From Evansella clarkii (GTDB lineage: Bacteria; Bacillota; Bacilli; Bacillales; Salisediminibacteriaceae): a stretch of 64,000 nt of DNA. Where the stretch lies: the NCBI RefSeq assembly GCF_002019695.1, contig NZ_KV917376.1:1005818-1069817 (forward strand), given 5' to 3'. The first letter of the stretch is position 1; every line of letters starts with the position of its first letter. This document shows positions 15,255-24,227 of this stretch, piece after piece. Both the position numbers and the translations under genes were made by a program. The notes beneath the pieces were generated by a model. That model was not told where the DNA came from and made no database searches. It saw nothing but the letters and a program-made list of their open reading frames with translations.

Positions 15255-16215
15255 TCAATTCCTGAATAAGCCTCTTTCATACGTTGAGGAGCGTTGTTCA
15301 ACCGATTCAATTCCTGAATCTGCCTCTTTCGTACGTTCAGTTGCGTTGTTCCACCTTCTCAATTCCTGAATCGACCTCTTTCGTACGTTCAGGAGCGTTG
15401 TTCAACCAATTCAATTCCTGAATCGACCGCTTTCGTACGTTCAGGAGCGTTGTTCAAACTTCTCAATTCCTGAATAAGCCTCTTTCATACGTTGAGGAGC
15501 GTTGTTCAACCCTCTCAATTCCTGAATCAGCCTCTTTCGTACGTTCAGGAGCGTTGTTCAACCCTCTCAATTCCTGAATCAGCCTCTTTCGTACGTTCAG
15601 GAGCGTTGTTCAACCGATTCAATTCCTGAATCGACCTCTTTCATACGTTGAGGAGCGTTGTTCAACCCTCTCAATTCCTGAATAAGCCTCTTTCATACGT
15701 TGAGGAGCGTTGTTCAACCCTCTCAATTCCTGAATCGACCTCTTTCGTACGTTCAGGAGCGTTGTTCAACCAATTCAATTCCTGAATCGACCGCTTTCGT
15801 ACGTTCAGGAGCGTTGTTCAACCGATTCAATTCCTGAATCGACCTCTTTCGTACGTTCAGGAGCGTTGTTCAACCAATTCAATTCCTGAATCGACCGCTT
15901 TCGTACGTTCAGGAGCGTTGTTCAACCGATTCAATTCCTGAATCTGCCTCTTTCGTACGTTCAGTTGCGTTGTTCAACCTTCTCAATTCCTGAATCGACC
16001 GCTTTCGTACGTTCAGGAGCGTTGTTCAACCGATTCAATTCCTGAATAAGCCTCTTTCGTACGTTCAGTTGCGTTGTTCAACCTTCTCAATTCCTGAATA
16101 AGCCTCTTTCGTACGTTCAGTTGCGTTGTTCAACCTTCTCAATTCCTGAATCAGCCTCTTTCATACGTTGAGGAGCGTTGTTCAAACTTCTCAATTCCTG
16201 AGTCAGCCTCAACTT
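15255..16215. repeat. 52-bp tandem repeat array, about 18 full units
   Basis: The string TCAATTCCTGA recurs with an exact period of 52 bp from 15255 to 16191 (19 occurrences, the last unit degenerate). Each unit reads roughly TCAATTCCTGAATCGACC, then CTCTTTCGTACGTTCAGG, then AGCGTTGTTCAACC and four variable bases. Units differ by a few linked substitutions (CGTACGTTCAGG or CATACGTTGAGG; GGAGCG or GTTGCG; AATCGA, AATAAG, AATCAG or AATCTG). Each unit holds the inverted repeat CCTGAA/TTCAGG and the palindrome CGTACG. There is no open frame through it, since 52 is not a multiple of three and TGA recurs in every unit. No unique spacers, so it is not a CRISPR. Confidence 0.97.
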
Positions 16216-16317
16216 CATCCCTTGAGTGAGTGAGTCGGCAGACAGCATAATTAAATAGCTGCTTTTTCCTCTTCATGCAGTACTTCGGGGGTTTTCAGCA
16301 GAGCTCATCCACGCTCA

Positions 16318-16366
16318 CGGCTGAAACTGGACAATTATCTTGGAAATTCATACTTTCTTATTGTAT
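16318..16366. repeat. Possible relic of dispersed repeat family B
   Basis: The stretch GGAAATTCATACTTTCTTATTGTA (with one interruption at 16343-16365) resembles the right end of the family B copy at 44666-44691. Only this end is recognisable, so it may be a decayed copy or part of the cysK 3' region. Confidence 0.3.
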
Positions 16367-16390
16367 AAAAAGACCGGCAATATGCCGGCC
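16366..16390 (-). terminator. cysK terminator
   Basis: GC-rich stem GCCGGC-type (16372-16378 with 16384-16390, one mismatch) followed in the minus direction by TTTTTATA, 12 nt after the cysK stop. Confidence 0.8.
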
Positions 16391-16401
16391 TTAAGGTTTT
16401 T

Positions 16402-17331
16402 TTATTCTTCTTCAAACTGGTATAAAGGAGTACTTAAATAACGCTCGCCGTTACTAGGGATTACAGCTACTACTTTTTTTCCTTTACCTAGTTTTTTAGC
16501 GACTTCAAGTGCACTGTATATGGCGGCACCGGAAGAAATTCCTCCGAGAATACCTTCTTCCCTGGCAGCTTTCCTTGCATATTCAAACGCCTGGTCTGCT
16601 GATACAGTCATTACTTCATCATAAATTTCCGTATTAAGAATTCCCGGAACAAAGCCTGCTCCAATCCCCTGAATTTTGTGGGGTCCTGGCTTACCTCCGG
16701 ATAACACCGGTGAATCTTTTGGTTCGACGGCGATTACTTTAAGATCGGGGAATTCCTTTTTCAGAACTTCACCTGCTCCTGTAATTGTTCCTCCTGTACC
16801 AATCCCTGAAACAAATGCATCGAGCTGGCCTCCTACTTGATCAAGAAGTTCCTTAGCAGTTGTCTCCCGGTGGATTTTTACATTTGCTTCATTCTCAAAC
16901 TGCTGGGGCATGAAGTAGCCATTTTCTTCTCTGATTTCGTTTGCTTTACGAATTGCCCCGCCCATGCCTTCAGGACCTGGAGTCAGGACCAGTTCAGCAC
17001 CGTAAGCCCTCAGAAGATTCCTTCGTTCAAGGCTCATCGTTTCCGGCATAACAAGAAGTGTTTTGTATCCTTTTGCTGCTGCAACCATTGCAAGACCTAT
17101 TCCTGTGTTACCACTGGTCGGCTCAACAATAGTATCCCCTTCTTTAAGAAGTCCCTTTTCCTCGGCATCTTCAATCATGGAAATAGCTATACGGTCCTTC
17201 ACACTGCTTCCCGGGTTCATAAATTCGAGTTTTAAATATACATCTGCATGCTCTTTTGTTACAAGACGCTGGAGTTTTACTAATGGTGTATCCCCAATAA
17301 GTTCAGTAATAGAATTAACAACTTTTGCCAT
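16402..17331 (-). CDS. cysK: Cysteine synthase A (O-acetylserine sulfhydrylase)
   Basis: Makes cysteine from O-acetylserine and sulfide with PLP. 309 aa, normal length: the PLP lysine is in [11 protein letters not shown] (Lys about 45), the substrate loop is [11 protein letters not shown], and the phosphate-binding loop is [12 protein letters not shown]. The open frame reaches 17355, but AAGGAGG lies 7-8 nt before the ATG at 17331, giving the family N-terminus MAKVVNSI. In B. subtilis CysK also partners CymR in sulfur control (family knowledge). The leader between promoter and Shine-Dalgarno holds an 8-bp inverted repeat that could be an operator. Confidence 0.96.
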   Translation of the reverse strand: MAKVVNSITELIGDTPLVKLQRLVTKEHADVYLKLEFMNPGSSVKDRIAISMIEDAEEKGLLKEGDTIVEPTSGNTGIGLAMVAAAKGYKTLLVMPETMSLERRNLLRAYGAELVLTPGPEGMGGAIRKANEIREENGYFMPQQFENEANVKIHRETTAKELLDQVGGQLDAFVSGIGTGGTITGAGEVLKKEFPDLKVIAVEPKDSPVLSGGKPGPHKIQGIGAGFVPGILNTEIYDEVMTVSADQAFEYARKAAREEGILGGISSGAAIYSALEVAKKLGKGKKVVAVIPSNGERYLSTPLYQFEEE

Positions 17332-17347
17332 TATTTTTTCCTCCTTT

Positions 17348-17372
17348 AAAACCAAGTAGGTTTGTTGGTTTT
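17348..17372 (-). promoter_or_regulatory. Inverted repeat in the cysK leader
   Basis: AAAACCAA and TTGGTTTT separated by 9 nt, immediately before the AAGGAGG site. Placement after the -10 and over the ribosome entry region suggests an operator or RNA hairpin. It does not look like the CymR consensus as I know it. Confidence 0.45.
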
Positions 17373-17381
17373 ATTGTCTTT

Positions 17382-17411
17382 ATAGTAGCAAAACCGAGTT
17401 ACAGACGTCAA
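17382..17411 (-). promoter_or_regulatory. cysK promoter (sigma-A)
   Basis: -35 TTGACG (17406-17411), 18-bp spacer, -10 TACTAT (17382-17387). Confidence 0.55.
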
Positions 17412-17436
17412 TAATTAGATTTCCAGTTATCACCTG

Positions 17437-18321
17437 TTACTGCTGATCCTTCTCCTCAAGTATGGACTGCAAATCTTCTTTTGAAAAGTTATATGTTTTA
17501 TTACAGAAGTGGCACGTTGTTTCTGCCCCTCCGTCTTCCTCAATCATGGAAATAATCTCAGCTTTCTCGAGACTCATAATAGCATTGCCTATTCTTTCCC
17601 TGGAACAGCGGCACTGAAAAAGCACGCCCATCTGGTCGATAACTTTAACGTTCCCGTCACCGAGAATTGTCTCCAGTATCTCCTCAGGTGTTAACCCTTC
17701 CTGCACTAGCTGGGAGATCGGCTTCATATTACCCAGGTTCTTTTCTATTTTTTCAATGGTTTCATCGGATGCGCCTGGCATAAGCTGAATAATGAACCCT
17801 CCTGCGCCTTCAACTACTTCGTCTTTGCCTACAACTACTCCAAGCCCCACAGAAGATGGCGTCTGTTCCGAAGTCGCAAAATAATAAGTAAAGTCTTCAG
17901 CAATCTCTCCTGAAACGAGAGGCACACTCCCTGTGAAATTATCTCTCATGCCAATATCCTTAACAACGGACAGGGATCCGGCAGTCCCGACAGCTTCAGA
18001 AACATTAAGTTTCCCATTCGCCTTTCTTTCCGGATCTACCTGTGCATTGGATACATACCCTCTTGCTTCACCCCTGGCATTTGCATCAATGACTATAGGG
18101 CTCGCAGGTCCGTTTCCTTCTATTTTTATCGTTATTTTCTCGTCACCTTTTAACATTGCTCCCATCATCGTACCTGCAGACAATGCTCTCCCTAATGCTG
18201 CAGTTACGGTGCGCCACGTTTCATGGCGGTTGGCAGCTTCCTGCACCATCGCAGTTGATCTGATTGCATAGGCCCGGACAGTTCCGTCATATGCAAGTGC
18301 TTTTACTAAGTAGTCTGACAT
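17437..18321 (-). CDS. hslO: Redox-regulated chaperone Hsp33
   Basis: Holdase chaperone activated by oxidation in the cytoplasm. 294 aa, typical. The C-terminal zinc centre is complete: CXC at residues 237 and 239 (QCRCS) and CXXC at 270 and 273 (CHFC), the four cysteines whose disulfides switch the protein on (family knowledge). The N-terminal domain shows ALGRALSAGTMMGAMLK. AAGGAG lies 10 nt before the ATG. It stands between cysK and coaX; in B. subtilis the yacD prolyl isomerase gene lies between hslO and cysK, and here it is absent. Confidence 0.96.
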   Translation of the reverse strand: MSDYLVKALAYDGTVRAYAIRSTAMVQEAANRHETWRTVTAALGRALSAGTMMGAMLKGDEKITIKIEGNGPASPIVIDANARGEARGYVSNAQVDPERKANGKLNVSEAVGTAGSLSVVKDIGMRDNFTGSVPLVSGEIAEDFTYYFATSEQTPSSVGLGVVVGKDEVVEGAGGFIIQLMPGASDETIEKIEKNLGNMKPISQLVQEGLTPEEILETILGDGNVKVIDQMGVLFQCRCSRERIGNAIMSLEKAEIISMIEEDGGAETTCHFCNKTYNFSKEDLQSILEEKDQQ

Positions 18322-18404
18322 TTATTACACTCTCCTTTTTCTTTCTGCACTATTTAAGGTCAATCCCTCTCGCTGGTTTAAACCTTTATTATTTGTTCAT
18401 CTAA

Positions 18405-19184
18405 TTATTTCTCCTGGATTTCTGTATTCTTCTCATATATCATCCGGAGCCCTTTTAATGTTAAAAATGGATCAACTATGTCAATAACCTCGGATTCATT
18501 GGCAATCAATTCGGCCAGGCCCCCTGTAGCTATAACTTTCGGTTCCGCCTTAGCCTGAAGTTTCATCCTCTTCACTATGCCTTCCACCTGTCCTACGTAT
18601 CCATATACTATTCCTGCCTGCATAGCGTGCACTGTATTTTTGCCGATTATATTTCCTGGGTTTGTTATTTCTATCCTCGGAAGTTTGGAAGCTTTACTGT
18701 ACAAAGCTTCTGTTGATATTCGGATACCAGGTGCGATCGCACCTCCAATGTATTGTTTCTTCTCATCGATAAAACAATAAGTTGTTGCTGTGCCAAAATC
18801 CACTATGATTAGCGGGCTGCCGTACAAACGGATCCCCGCTACAGCATTAACAATACGGTCTGCCCCTACTTCTCTCGGGTTTTCATACTTTATATTAAGG
18901 CCGGTTTTAATACCAGGACCGATGACCATTGGAGTCACGTTAAAGTATTTTTTGCACATTAGCTCCAGAGAATACATAATAGGAGGAACTACTGAGGAGA
19001 TAATGACTCCTTCAATACATTTTAGCTGCAGTCCTTCATGAGTAAACAAATCTTTAATCAGCATGGCATACTGGTCTTCTGTATTAGAAGCATCAGTTCC
19101 TATACGCCAGTGGAATTTCAAATTATCTTTCTCATATACCCCTAAGACGATGTTTGTATTCCCCACATCCAGCACAAGTATCAT
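18405..19184 (-). CDS. coaX: Type III pantothenate kinase
   Basis: Phosphorylates pantothenate, the first step to coenzyme A. 259 aa from the preferred start. ASKHA-fold signatures: [11 protein letters not shown] (phosphate loop 1), [26 protein letters not shown] and GGAIAPGI. The open frame extends to 19196, but GGTGG lies 5 nt before the ATG at 19184 and the family begins MILV. Followed by hslO after about 80 nt and preceded by a 350-bp intergenic region rich in inverted repeats. Confidence 0.95.
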   Translation of the reverse strand: MILVLDVGNTNIVLGVYEKDNLKFHWRIGTDASNTEDQYAMLIKDLFTHEGLQLKCIEGVIISSVVPPIMYSLELMCKKYFNVTPMVIGPGIKTGLNIKYENPREVGADRIVNAVAGIRLYGSPLIIVDFGTATTYCFIDEKKQYIGGAIAPGIRISTEALYSKASKLPRIEITNPGNIIGKNTVHAMQAGIVYGYVGQVEGIVKRMKLQAKAEPKVIATGGLAELIANESEVIDIVDPFLTLKGLRMIYEKNTEIQEK

Positions 19185-19221
19185 TTTTACCACCATCCAT
19201 GGCTGTGTAATTATTTTCAGG

Positions 19222-19311
19222 TAAAGAAAACTCGCCGATTGGCGAGCCTTAAAGGCGGAGACAGAAGCGTAGTTGGACTTATACCAGGGGCCTAAAAATT
19301 TTCACTACGTC
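19222..19311 (+). repeat. Dispersed intergenic repeat, family B, copy 1
   Basis: Begins AAAGAAAACTCGCCGATTGG then CGAGCCTTAAAGGCG, then CGTAGTTGGACTTATACC and CCTAAAAATTTTCACTACG. The same ordered blocks occur at 35225-35353 and 44559-44691, all in this orientation. The right end is less clear here than in the other copies. Confidence 0.7.
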
Positions 19312-19349
19312 AGTTCCTCTTCTTCGCTAGATTTTATCCCGATGTAACC

Positions 19350-19415
19350 GTCCGTGAAACTCCCGCCTCAAAACATGAGTGGAAGCGAAGATGTTTAGGC
19401 GGGAGATAACGGACG
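19350..19415. repeat. Large imperfect inverted repeat
   Basis: GTCCGT, CTCCCGCCT and AACAT are mirrored by ATGTT, GGCGGGAG and ACGGAC across about 65 bp, with small internal bulges and a purine-rich loop. No T-run follows on either strand, so it is not a standard terminator. Confidence 0.7.
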
Positions 19416-19440
19416 CTCACATCCCGATTGGTTCAACTAA

Positions 19441-19477
19441 CAATCAGTGGGGGATGGATAACCCCCCCCACTGATTG
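19441..19477. repeat. 13-bp perfect inverted repeat
   Basis: CAATCAGTGGGGG is mirrored by CCCCCACTGATTG around a short loop, with eight consecutive C on the plus strand. It stands between the larger inverted repeat and the ftsH terminator. No U-tract follows. Confidence 0.75.
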
Positions 19478-19503
19478 AAGGTTTACTTTATACTCCCTGT
19501 CGT

Positions 19504-19533
19504 GAAAAAAAGGGTGTCTAAAAGACACCCTTT
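19504..19533 (-). terminator. ftsH terminator
   Basis: Stem AGGGTGTCT/AGACACCCT with a 3-nt loop, followed in the minus direction by TTTTTTT, a few bases after the ftsH stop. Confidence 0.88.
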
Positions 19534-19538
19534 GGTTA

Positions 19539-21572
19539 CTATTGATCTTTTTTATTATTGTCTTCTGTATTGTTATCGTTATTTCCAGGGTCAGACGTCT
19601 GTTCATTTGAATCAGACTCAGTTGCCGGGGCAGCATCTCTGTTATCATCCTGCTTGCTCTGAATGTTAACTTTTACGTCGCCTTCCTCAGCTCCTCCTTC
19701 TGTTTCACCATTAATCTTCCTTGTCATATGGTGGTCATCCGGGAGTTTCCCTTCGTTGATCAGTGAGTTAATCTGCTCTGCATCAAGAGTTTCATACTCA
19801 AGGAGCATTTTAGCCACTAATTCAAGGCTTTCTTTATTTTCCATAAGGATCTGTCGGCATCGTTCATAAGATTCCTTAAGAATACGCTGAACTTCAAGAT
19901 CAATTTCATGGGCGATAGCATCACTGTAGTTCTGCTCACTGTTAATGTCACGTCCAAGGAAGACTTCTCCCTGCGTGTTGCCGAACTGTACAGGACCAAG
20001 CTTATCGCTCATTCCAAATTCCATCACCATTTTTCGGGCTATTCCTGTTGCACGCTGGAAGTCATTGTGTGCACCAGTACTTACTTCACCGAAAATAATT
20101 TCCTCAGCTACACGTCCGCCAAGAAGGCCGACAATCTTATCGAGAAGCTCCGGCTTAGTCATAAAGTAACGATCTTCTTTCGGCAGCATCATAGCGTATC
20201 CGCCGGCCTGCCCTCTTGGTACGATTGTTACTTTGTGGACCATATCCGCGCTTTCCAGTTTAACACCGACAACTGTATGTCCTGCCTCATGATGCGCGAC
20301 GATGTTTTTCTCTTTCTCAGAAATGACACGGCTCTTCTTGGATGGTCCCGCAATCGTACGGTCGATTGCTTCCTCCACCGCCTCCATGTCAATTTTCTTT
20401 TTATTAGCACGGGCAGAAACGAGAGCTGCCTCGTTTAATAAGTTCTCAAGATCAGCCCCGGAGAATCCTGGTGTACGCTGAGCAATAGTTTTCAGATCAA
20501 CATCATCTGAAAGGGGTTTGTTACGGGCATGTACTTTAAGTACTTCCTCACGTCCATTAACATCAGGGCGTCCAACCATGATCTGACGGTCAAAACGTCC
20601 CGGACGCAGTAATGCCGGGTCAAGAATATCCGCACGGTTTGTCGCTGCAATAAGGATAATGCCTTCATTGACACCGAATCCGTCCATTTCAACAAGAAGC
20701 TGGTTGAGCGTTTGCTCACGTTCGTCATGGCCTCCGCCAAGACCAGCACCACGGCGGCGTCCCACTGCATCGATCTCATCAATAAATATAATACAAGGAG
20801 CATTCTTTTTCGCATTTTCGAACAGGTCACGGACACGTGATGCACCCACACCTACGAACATTTCAACGAAATCAGAACCACTGATCGAGAAGAATGGCAC
20901 CCCTGCTTCCCCAGCAACTGCACGGGCGAGAAGTGTCTTACCAGTACCAGGAGGTCCAACTAAAAGTACCCCTTTAGGAATCCTCGCACCTATTTCGGAG
21001 AACTTACGAGGGTCTTTCAGGAAGTCAACGACCTCAACGAGTTCCTGTTTCTCTTCGTCAGCTCCTGCCACATCATTAAAGCGGGCTTTTTTCTTATCTT
21101 CGCTGTAGAGCTTCGCTTTACTCTTGCCGAAGTTCATTACACGGCTGCCGCCGCCCTGTGACTGGCTTAACAGGAAGAAGAATAAAATAAAGATAATGAT
21201 AAATGGGATAAGCATAGTAAATACGCTGATCCACGGACTTGGTTCATCCGCCTGTTCCCATGTAAGGTCAATTGGTGTTCCACCTGCACTTGCCTCTACT
21301 ACCTCAACAAGTAAAGGTTCTAAATCAGGCACATTAACAACGAAGAACTCGTCCTCTTCTTCCCTGCCGGCCAATTGCCCTCTCACTTCATAAACATCCA
21401 GCGTAGGCTGAATTGTCAAAGACTCAATTTCCTCATTTTCCAGGTACTCCTGGAATGTATTGAAATTAACTTCCTCAGTCTGTCCCTGTGGGCCCTGAAA
21501 CATGCTGACTATACCCACAATGACCAAGAAAATTAAAAGATAAAATATCGTATTACGAAAAATTCGATTCAT
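19539..21572 (-). CDS. ftsH: ATP-dependent zinc metalloprotease FtsH
   Basis: Membrane-anchored AAA protease that degrades misfolded membrane proteins and regulators. 677 aa. Layout: transmembrane helix 1 (about 8-24), extracytoplasmic acidic loop, helix 2 (about 114-135), Walker A GPPGTGKT (206-213), Walker B IIFIDE (261-266), second region of homology around [20 protein letters not shown], zinc site HEAGH (428-432). The last 60 residues are Asn/Asp/Glu-rich and low in complexity, longer than in E. coli. GGAGG lies 6 nt before the ATG. It follows hpt and tilS as in B. subtilis. Confidence 0.98.
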   Translation of the reverse strand: MNRIFRNTIFYLLIFLVIVGIVSMFQGPQGQTEEVNFNTFQEYLENEEIESLTIQPTLDVYEVRGQLAGREEEDEFFVVNVPDLEPLLVEVVEASAGGTPIDLTWEQADEPSPWISVFTMLIPFIIIFILFFFLLSQSQGGGSRVMNFGKSKAKLYSEDKKKARFNDVAGADEEKQELVEVVDFLKDPRKFSEIGARIPKGVLLVGPPGTGKTLLARAVAGEAGVPFFSISGSDFVEMFVGVGASRVRDLFENAKKNAPCIIFIDEIDAVGRRRGAGLGGGHDEREQTLNQLLVEMDGFGVNEGIILIAATNRADILDPALLRPGRFDRQIMVGRPDVNGREEVLKVHARNKPLSDDVDLKTIAQRTPGFSGADLENLLNEAALVSARANKKKIDMEAVEEAIDRTIAGPSKKSRVISEKEKNIVAHHEAGHTVVGVKLESADMVHKVTIVPRGQAGGYAMMLPKEDRYFMTKPELLDKIVGLLGGRVAEEIIFGEVSTGAHNDFQRATGIARKMVMEFGMSDKLGPVQFGNTQGEVFLGRDINSEQNYSDAIAHEIDLEVQRILKESYERCRQILMENKESLELVAKMLLEYETLDAEQINSLINEGKLPDDHHMTRKINGETEGGAEEGDVKVNIQSKQDDNRDAAPATESDSNEQTSDPGNNDNNTEDNNKKDQ

Positions 21573-21718
21573 CCTTTACCTCCTCCCGCGGTCAATTCCA
21601 CACTTAGATAATGTTACCATATAATTATATCTCACTACAATTAACATACACTTTGCTGCTTTTATCTATAACATCGCACTTTTTATGTTCGTGTCGGAAG
21701 TGCAGAATACAGAATATA

Positions 21719-22258
21719 TTAATTATTGTATATTTCCGGCTTTAATATTCCAACGAACGGGAGGTTTCTGTATCGTTCTTTATAATCCAGTCCGTATCCG
21801 ACAACAAATTCATCAGGAACTTCAAATCCTGCAAGGTCAGGTTTCAAATTTACTTTTCTCCCGACAGGCTTATCGAGAAGTGTAACGATTTTAACCGACT
21901 TTGCTTTACGGTAATGAAATAGTTTTACGAGGTAATCCAGTGTCTGTCCGCTGTCTATAATATCCTCCAATACGAGAATATCTCTTCCTTCAACAGATGT
22001 ATTAAGGTCTTTAACAATCTTCACTTCACCGGTAGAAACAAGTTCGTGTCCATAGCTGGAAACATCCATAAGATCAAATTCAATATGTGTATCAATCTGC
22101 TGGATAAGATCTCCCATAAATGGAAGGGAACCTTTCAAAATTCCCACTACAAGGGGGAACCGACCATCATATTCCTCTGTAAGCTGCTTTCCTAATTCTT
22201 TGATCTTCTGCTGAATTTCCTCTTCTGAAATCAGTACTTCTTTAATGTCATCTCTCAT
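21719..22258 (-). CDS. hpt: Hypoxanthine phosphoribosyltransferase
   Basis: Salvages hypoxanthine (and guanine) with PRPP to IMP/GMP. 179 aa, normal length, with the PRPP-binding signature [12 protein letters not shown] and [10 protein letters not shown]; the C-terminal segment [19 protein letters not shown] is typical of bacterial HPRT. In B. subtilis HprT and TilS act together to activate ftsH transcription (family knowledge), and the tilS-hpt-ftsH order is kept here. The nearest Shine-Dalgarno (GGGAGG) is about 14 nt from the ATG, rather far. Confidence 0.96.
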   Translation of the reverse strand: MRDDIKEVLISEEEIQQKIKELGKQLTEEYDGRFPLVVGILKGSLPFMGDLIQQIDTHIEFDLMDVSSYGHELVSTGEVKIVKDLNTSVEGRDILVLEDIIDSGQTLDYLVKLFHYRKAKSVKIVTLLDKPVGRKVNLKPDLAGFEVPDEFVVGYGLDYKERYRNLPFVGILKPEIYNN

Positions 22259-22384
22259 GATACGTAACTGAACCTCCCTAAAATTATAAAAGCTAACTCT
22301 TTAAGCTTTACGCGGAGAAAGTCAAATCCTTAATATTTAGGTGGATTTTCTCCCGGGTACTCTCTATGTATACCGAATAGATCC

Positions 22385-23776
22385 TTAATCATCTTCCATA
22401 TCATAGACAAGCAATAAAATTTTCTCTGTATGCTCACTAACCGGCGCAATGGAGGATCGCCTCAGTTCAGGCACCCAAAGGATATTGCCCTTACTGTCTG
22501 TAATAACCGGCCAGTTATTCCGTTCATCTCTCGGGACTTTTTCGTCAATGAATAAATCCTTCAACTTTTTTGAACCATCCATACCAAGCGGCGTGATTCT
22601 GTCTCCATTAAGCCGTGAACGGACAAACAATGGAGTGCTCACCTTTTCGTAATCAGCTTGAAAAAAGATATTTTTCTCAGTCCTGAATTGCTGTTTCGCA
22701 ATAACGGATGCCGTTATTTTTCCCTTTTTTAGCGGAACCATGCCCGGAATTGGTATTTCCTGTGCTGGAAAACCATGCTCCATGTCAGTCCTGTTAAAGG
22801 AAAATTCAAAGTAATTATAGGATTTCACTGCACTAAGCCCTTTTGGTAAATGGATTGTTCCCGCAGGGCTGTCTTTATTCATCAATGTTAAAATACCGGC
22901 CAGATGCTTTGCTGTAACCAGCTTTGCCGCCTCAAGAGAAAGATAGTTTAATATTAGATGAACTGCCCTTCTTTGTAAAGGGATTGGTATTTCGAGAAAG
23001 CTCATTATATTTACAATAATTCCTTCTTTGCTCCATTGGTAAACTGCCTGCTTTAATTTCTCTTCTGCTAAATACTGCAAAAACTCATTTTCTTCCTTAA
23101 ACCATTCACTTTGACGCTGAAAAGCTTCATGGGCTTTTGCGTTTTCTTCTTTAATAAAAGGCAGGACATGTTTTCGAAACCGGTTCCGCTGGTATGCTTC
23201 AGAATCGTTGCTTTTATCCAGATTATAAGACACATCGTTCTCTTTACAGTAGTTGAGTATACTACTTTTTTCTGTACCGAGAAAGGGCCGGATAATCATC
23301 CCCCGGCCAAATGGCCGTTTAACAGGAATACCCTGGAGACCGAAGTAGCTCCCCCTCACCTGACGCATGAGCAAAGTCTCAATCTGGTCATCTCCATGGT
23401 GTGCCAGTGCAAGCTTATTCGCTCCTTCAGAATCCATAATTTTTTTAAACCAGCGGTATCTTGCCAGCCGGGCTGCTTCCTGAGTAGATAGCTTCTCTTC
23501 CCGTTTGAGTGCTTTTATATCAGGCTGAAAGCAATAAAAAGGAATTTGTAAATTTTCGCAAAAGTCCCTGACGAGCACCATATCTTTCAGGGAGTCTCCT
23601 CCCCGCAGGCCATGTTCCACATGTGCCGCGGCAATTGTACAGGTGTGCTGATAGTGATTATATAAAAAATGAATTAGGGCCATACTATCGGGACCGCCTG
23701 AGACTGCAACGATTATTTTATCCCCAGGCTCTATCAGGCGGTGTCCGGTGATAAAAGATTCAACGGTTTGGTTCAT
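22385..23776 (-). CDS. tilS: tRNA(Ile)-lysidine synthetase
   Basis: Converts C34 of tRNA-Ile(CAU) to lysidine with ATP and lysine; essential in B. subtilis. The N-terminal PP-loop ATPase shows VAVSGGPDSMALIHF, followed by AHVEHGLRGG and LALAHHGDDQIETLLMR, then a C-terminal TilS domain (RSRLNGDRITPLG, KLKDLFIDEKVPRDERN, WPVI). 463 aa from the ATG at 23776. The open frame runs on to 23821, but that would overlap the upstream gene by 62 nt; the shorter start overlaps by 17 nt. Confidence 0.94.
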   Translation of the reverse strand: MNQTVESFITGHRLIEPGDKIIVAVSGGPDSMALIHFLYNHYQHTCTIAAAHVEHGLRGGDSLKDMVLVRDFCENLQIPFYCFQPDIKALKREEKLSTQEAARLARYRWFKKIMDSEGANKLALAHHGDDQIETLLMRQVRGSYFGLQGIPVKRPFGRGMIIRPFLGTEKSSILNYCKENDVSYNLDKSNDSEAYQRNRFRKHVLPFIKEENAKAHEAFQRQSEWFKEENEFLQYLAEEKLKQAVYQWSKEGIIVNIMSFLEIPIPLQRRAVHLILNYLSLEAAKLVTAKHLAGILTLMNKDSPAGTIHLPKGLSAVKSYNYFEFSFNRTDMEHGFPAQEIPIPGMVPLKKGKITASVIAKQQFRTEKNIFFQADYEKVSTPLFVRSRLNGDRITPLGMDGSKKLKDLFIDEKVPRDERNNWPVITDSKGNILWVPELRRSSIAPVSEHTEKILLLVYDMEDD

Positions 23777-24218
23777 AGCGGTGGCCAATCCCCTTCCCAA
23801 ATGAGAATATTGCAAGCGCAAAAGTAAGACCTGCGGCTATCGCCCCTGCCCGGAGCATTGTTTCAACTCCAAACTCCAGTCCTTCTATGTAGTTTCCTTC
23901 TACAAAAGCAAGCATTGTAAAGTAAGCTCTGCTCCCTGGCACGAGTGGAAGGATGCCCGGAATTGCCAGGGCAGTTACCGGAATGCGAATGCGTTTAGCT
24001 ATAAAGTGGGACAGGATTGCTGCTGTAAGCGAGGCCAGAGCCGTAGAGAAAACATGGGACATACCAGAGTACAGCCCGGCTGATAATACAGCCCAGGTGC
24101 ACATTCCAATCGCTCCGCCAATTATTAACGCCCTTTTTGGCACATTAAAAATAATCCCGAAACCAACAGTGGCAGCAAACGTGATCAGCAGTTCGGCTAT
24201 AAAATGCATAGGGGACAC
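23760..24218 (-). CDS. Threonine/serine exporter family protein, YjjB-like (small subunit)
   Basis: About 152 aa with four to five hydrophobic segments and PGILPLVPGSRAY, the motif seen in the C-terminal half of ThrE-type exporters and in E. coli YjjB (DUF3815/ThrE_2). It follows a YjjP-like gene by 9 nt, so the two probably form one exporter split over two proteins, as YjjP/YjjB. Start could be the GTG at 24218 or the ATG at 24209; both have a purine-rich site upstream. Substrate is inferred from the family only. B. subtilis has no such gene at this place. Confidence 0.8.
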   Translation of the reverse strand: MSPMHFIAELLITFAATVGFGIIFNVPKRALIIGGAIGMCTWAVLSAGLYSGMSHVFSTALASLTAAILSHFIAKRIRIPVTALAIPGILPLVPGSRAYFTMLAFVEGNYIEGLEFGVETMLRAGAIAAGLTFALAIFSFGKGIGHRYEPNR

Positions 24219-24227
24219 TCCCTTCCT

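Noticed and set aside
15255-16215. CRISPR array
   Set aside because: The whole 52-bp unit is repeated; there are no unique spacers of constant length and no cas genes in the window.
19908-20438. 176-codon plus-strand frame opposite ftsH
   Set aside because: It is antisense to the conserved FtsH protease domain, has no Shine-Dalgarno site and shows no family features.
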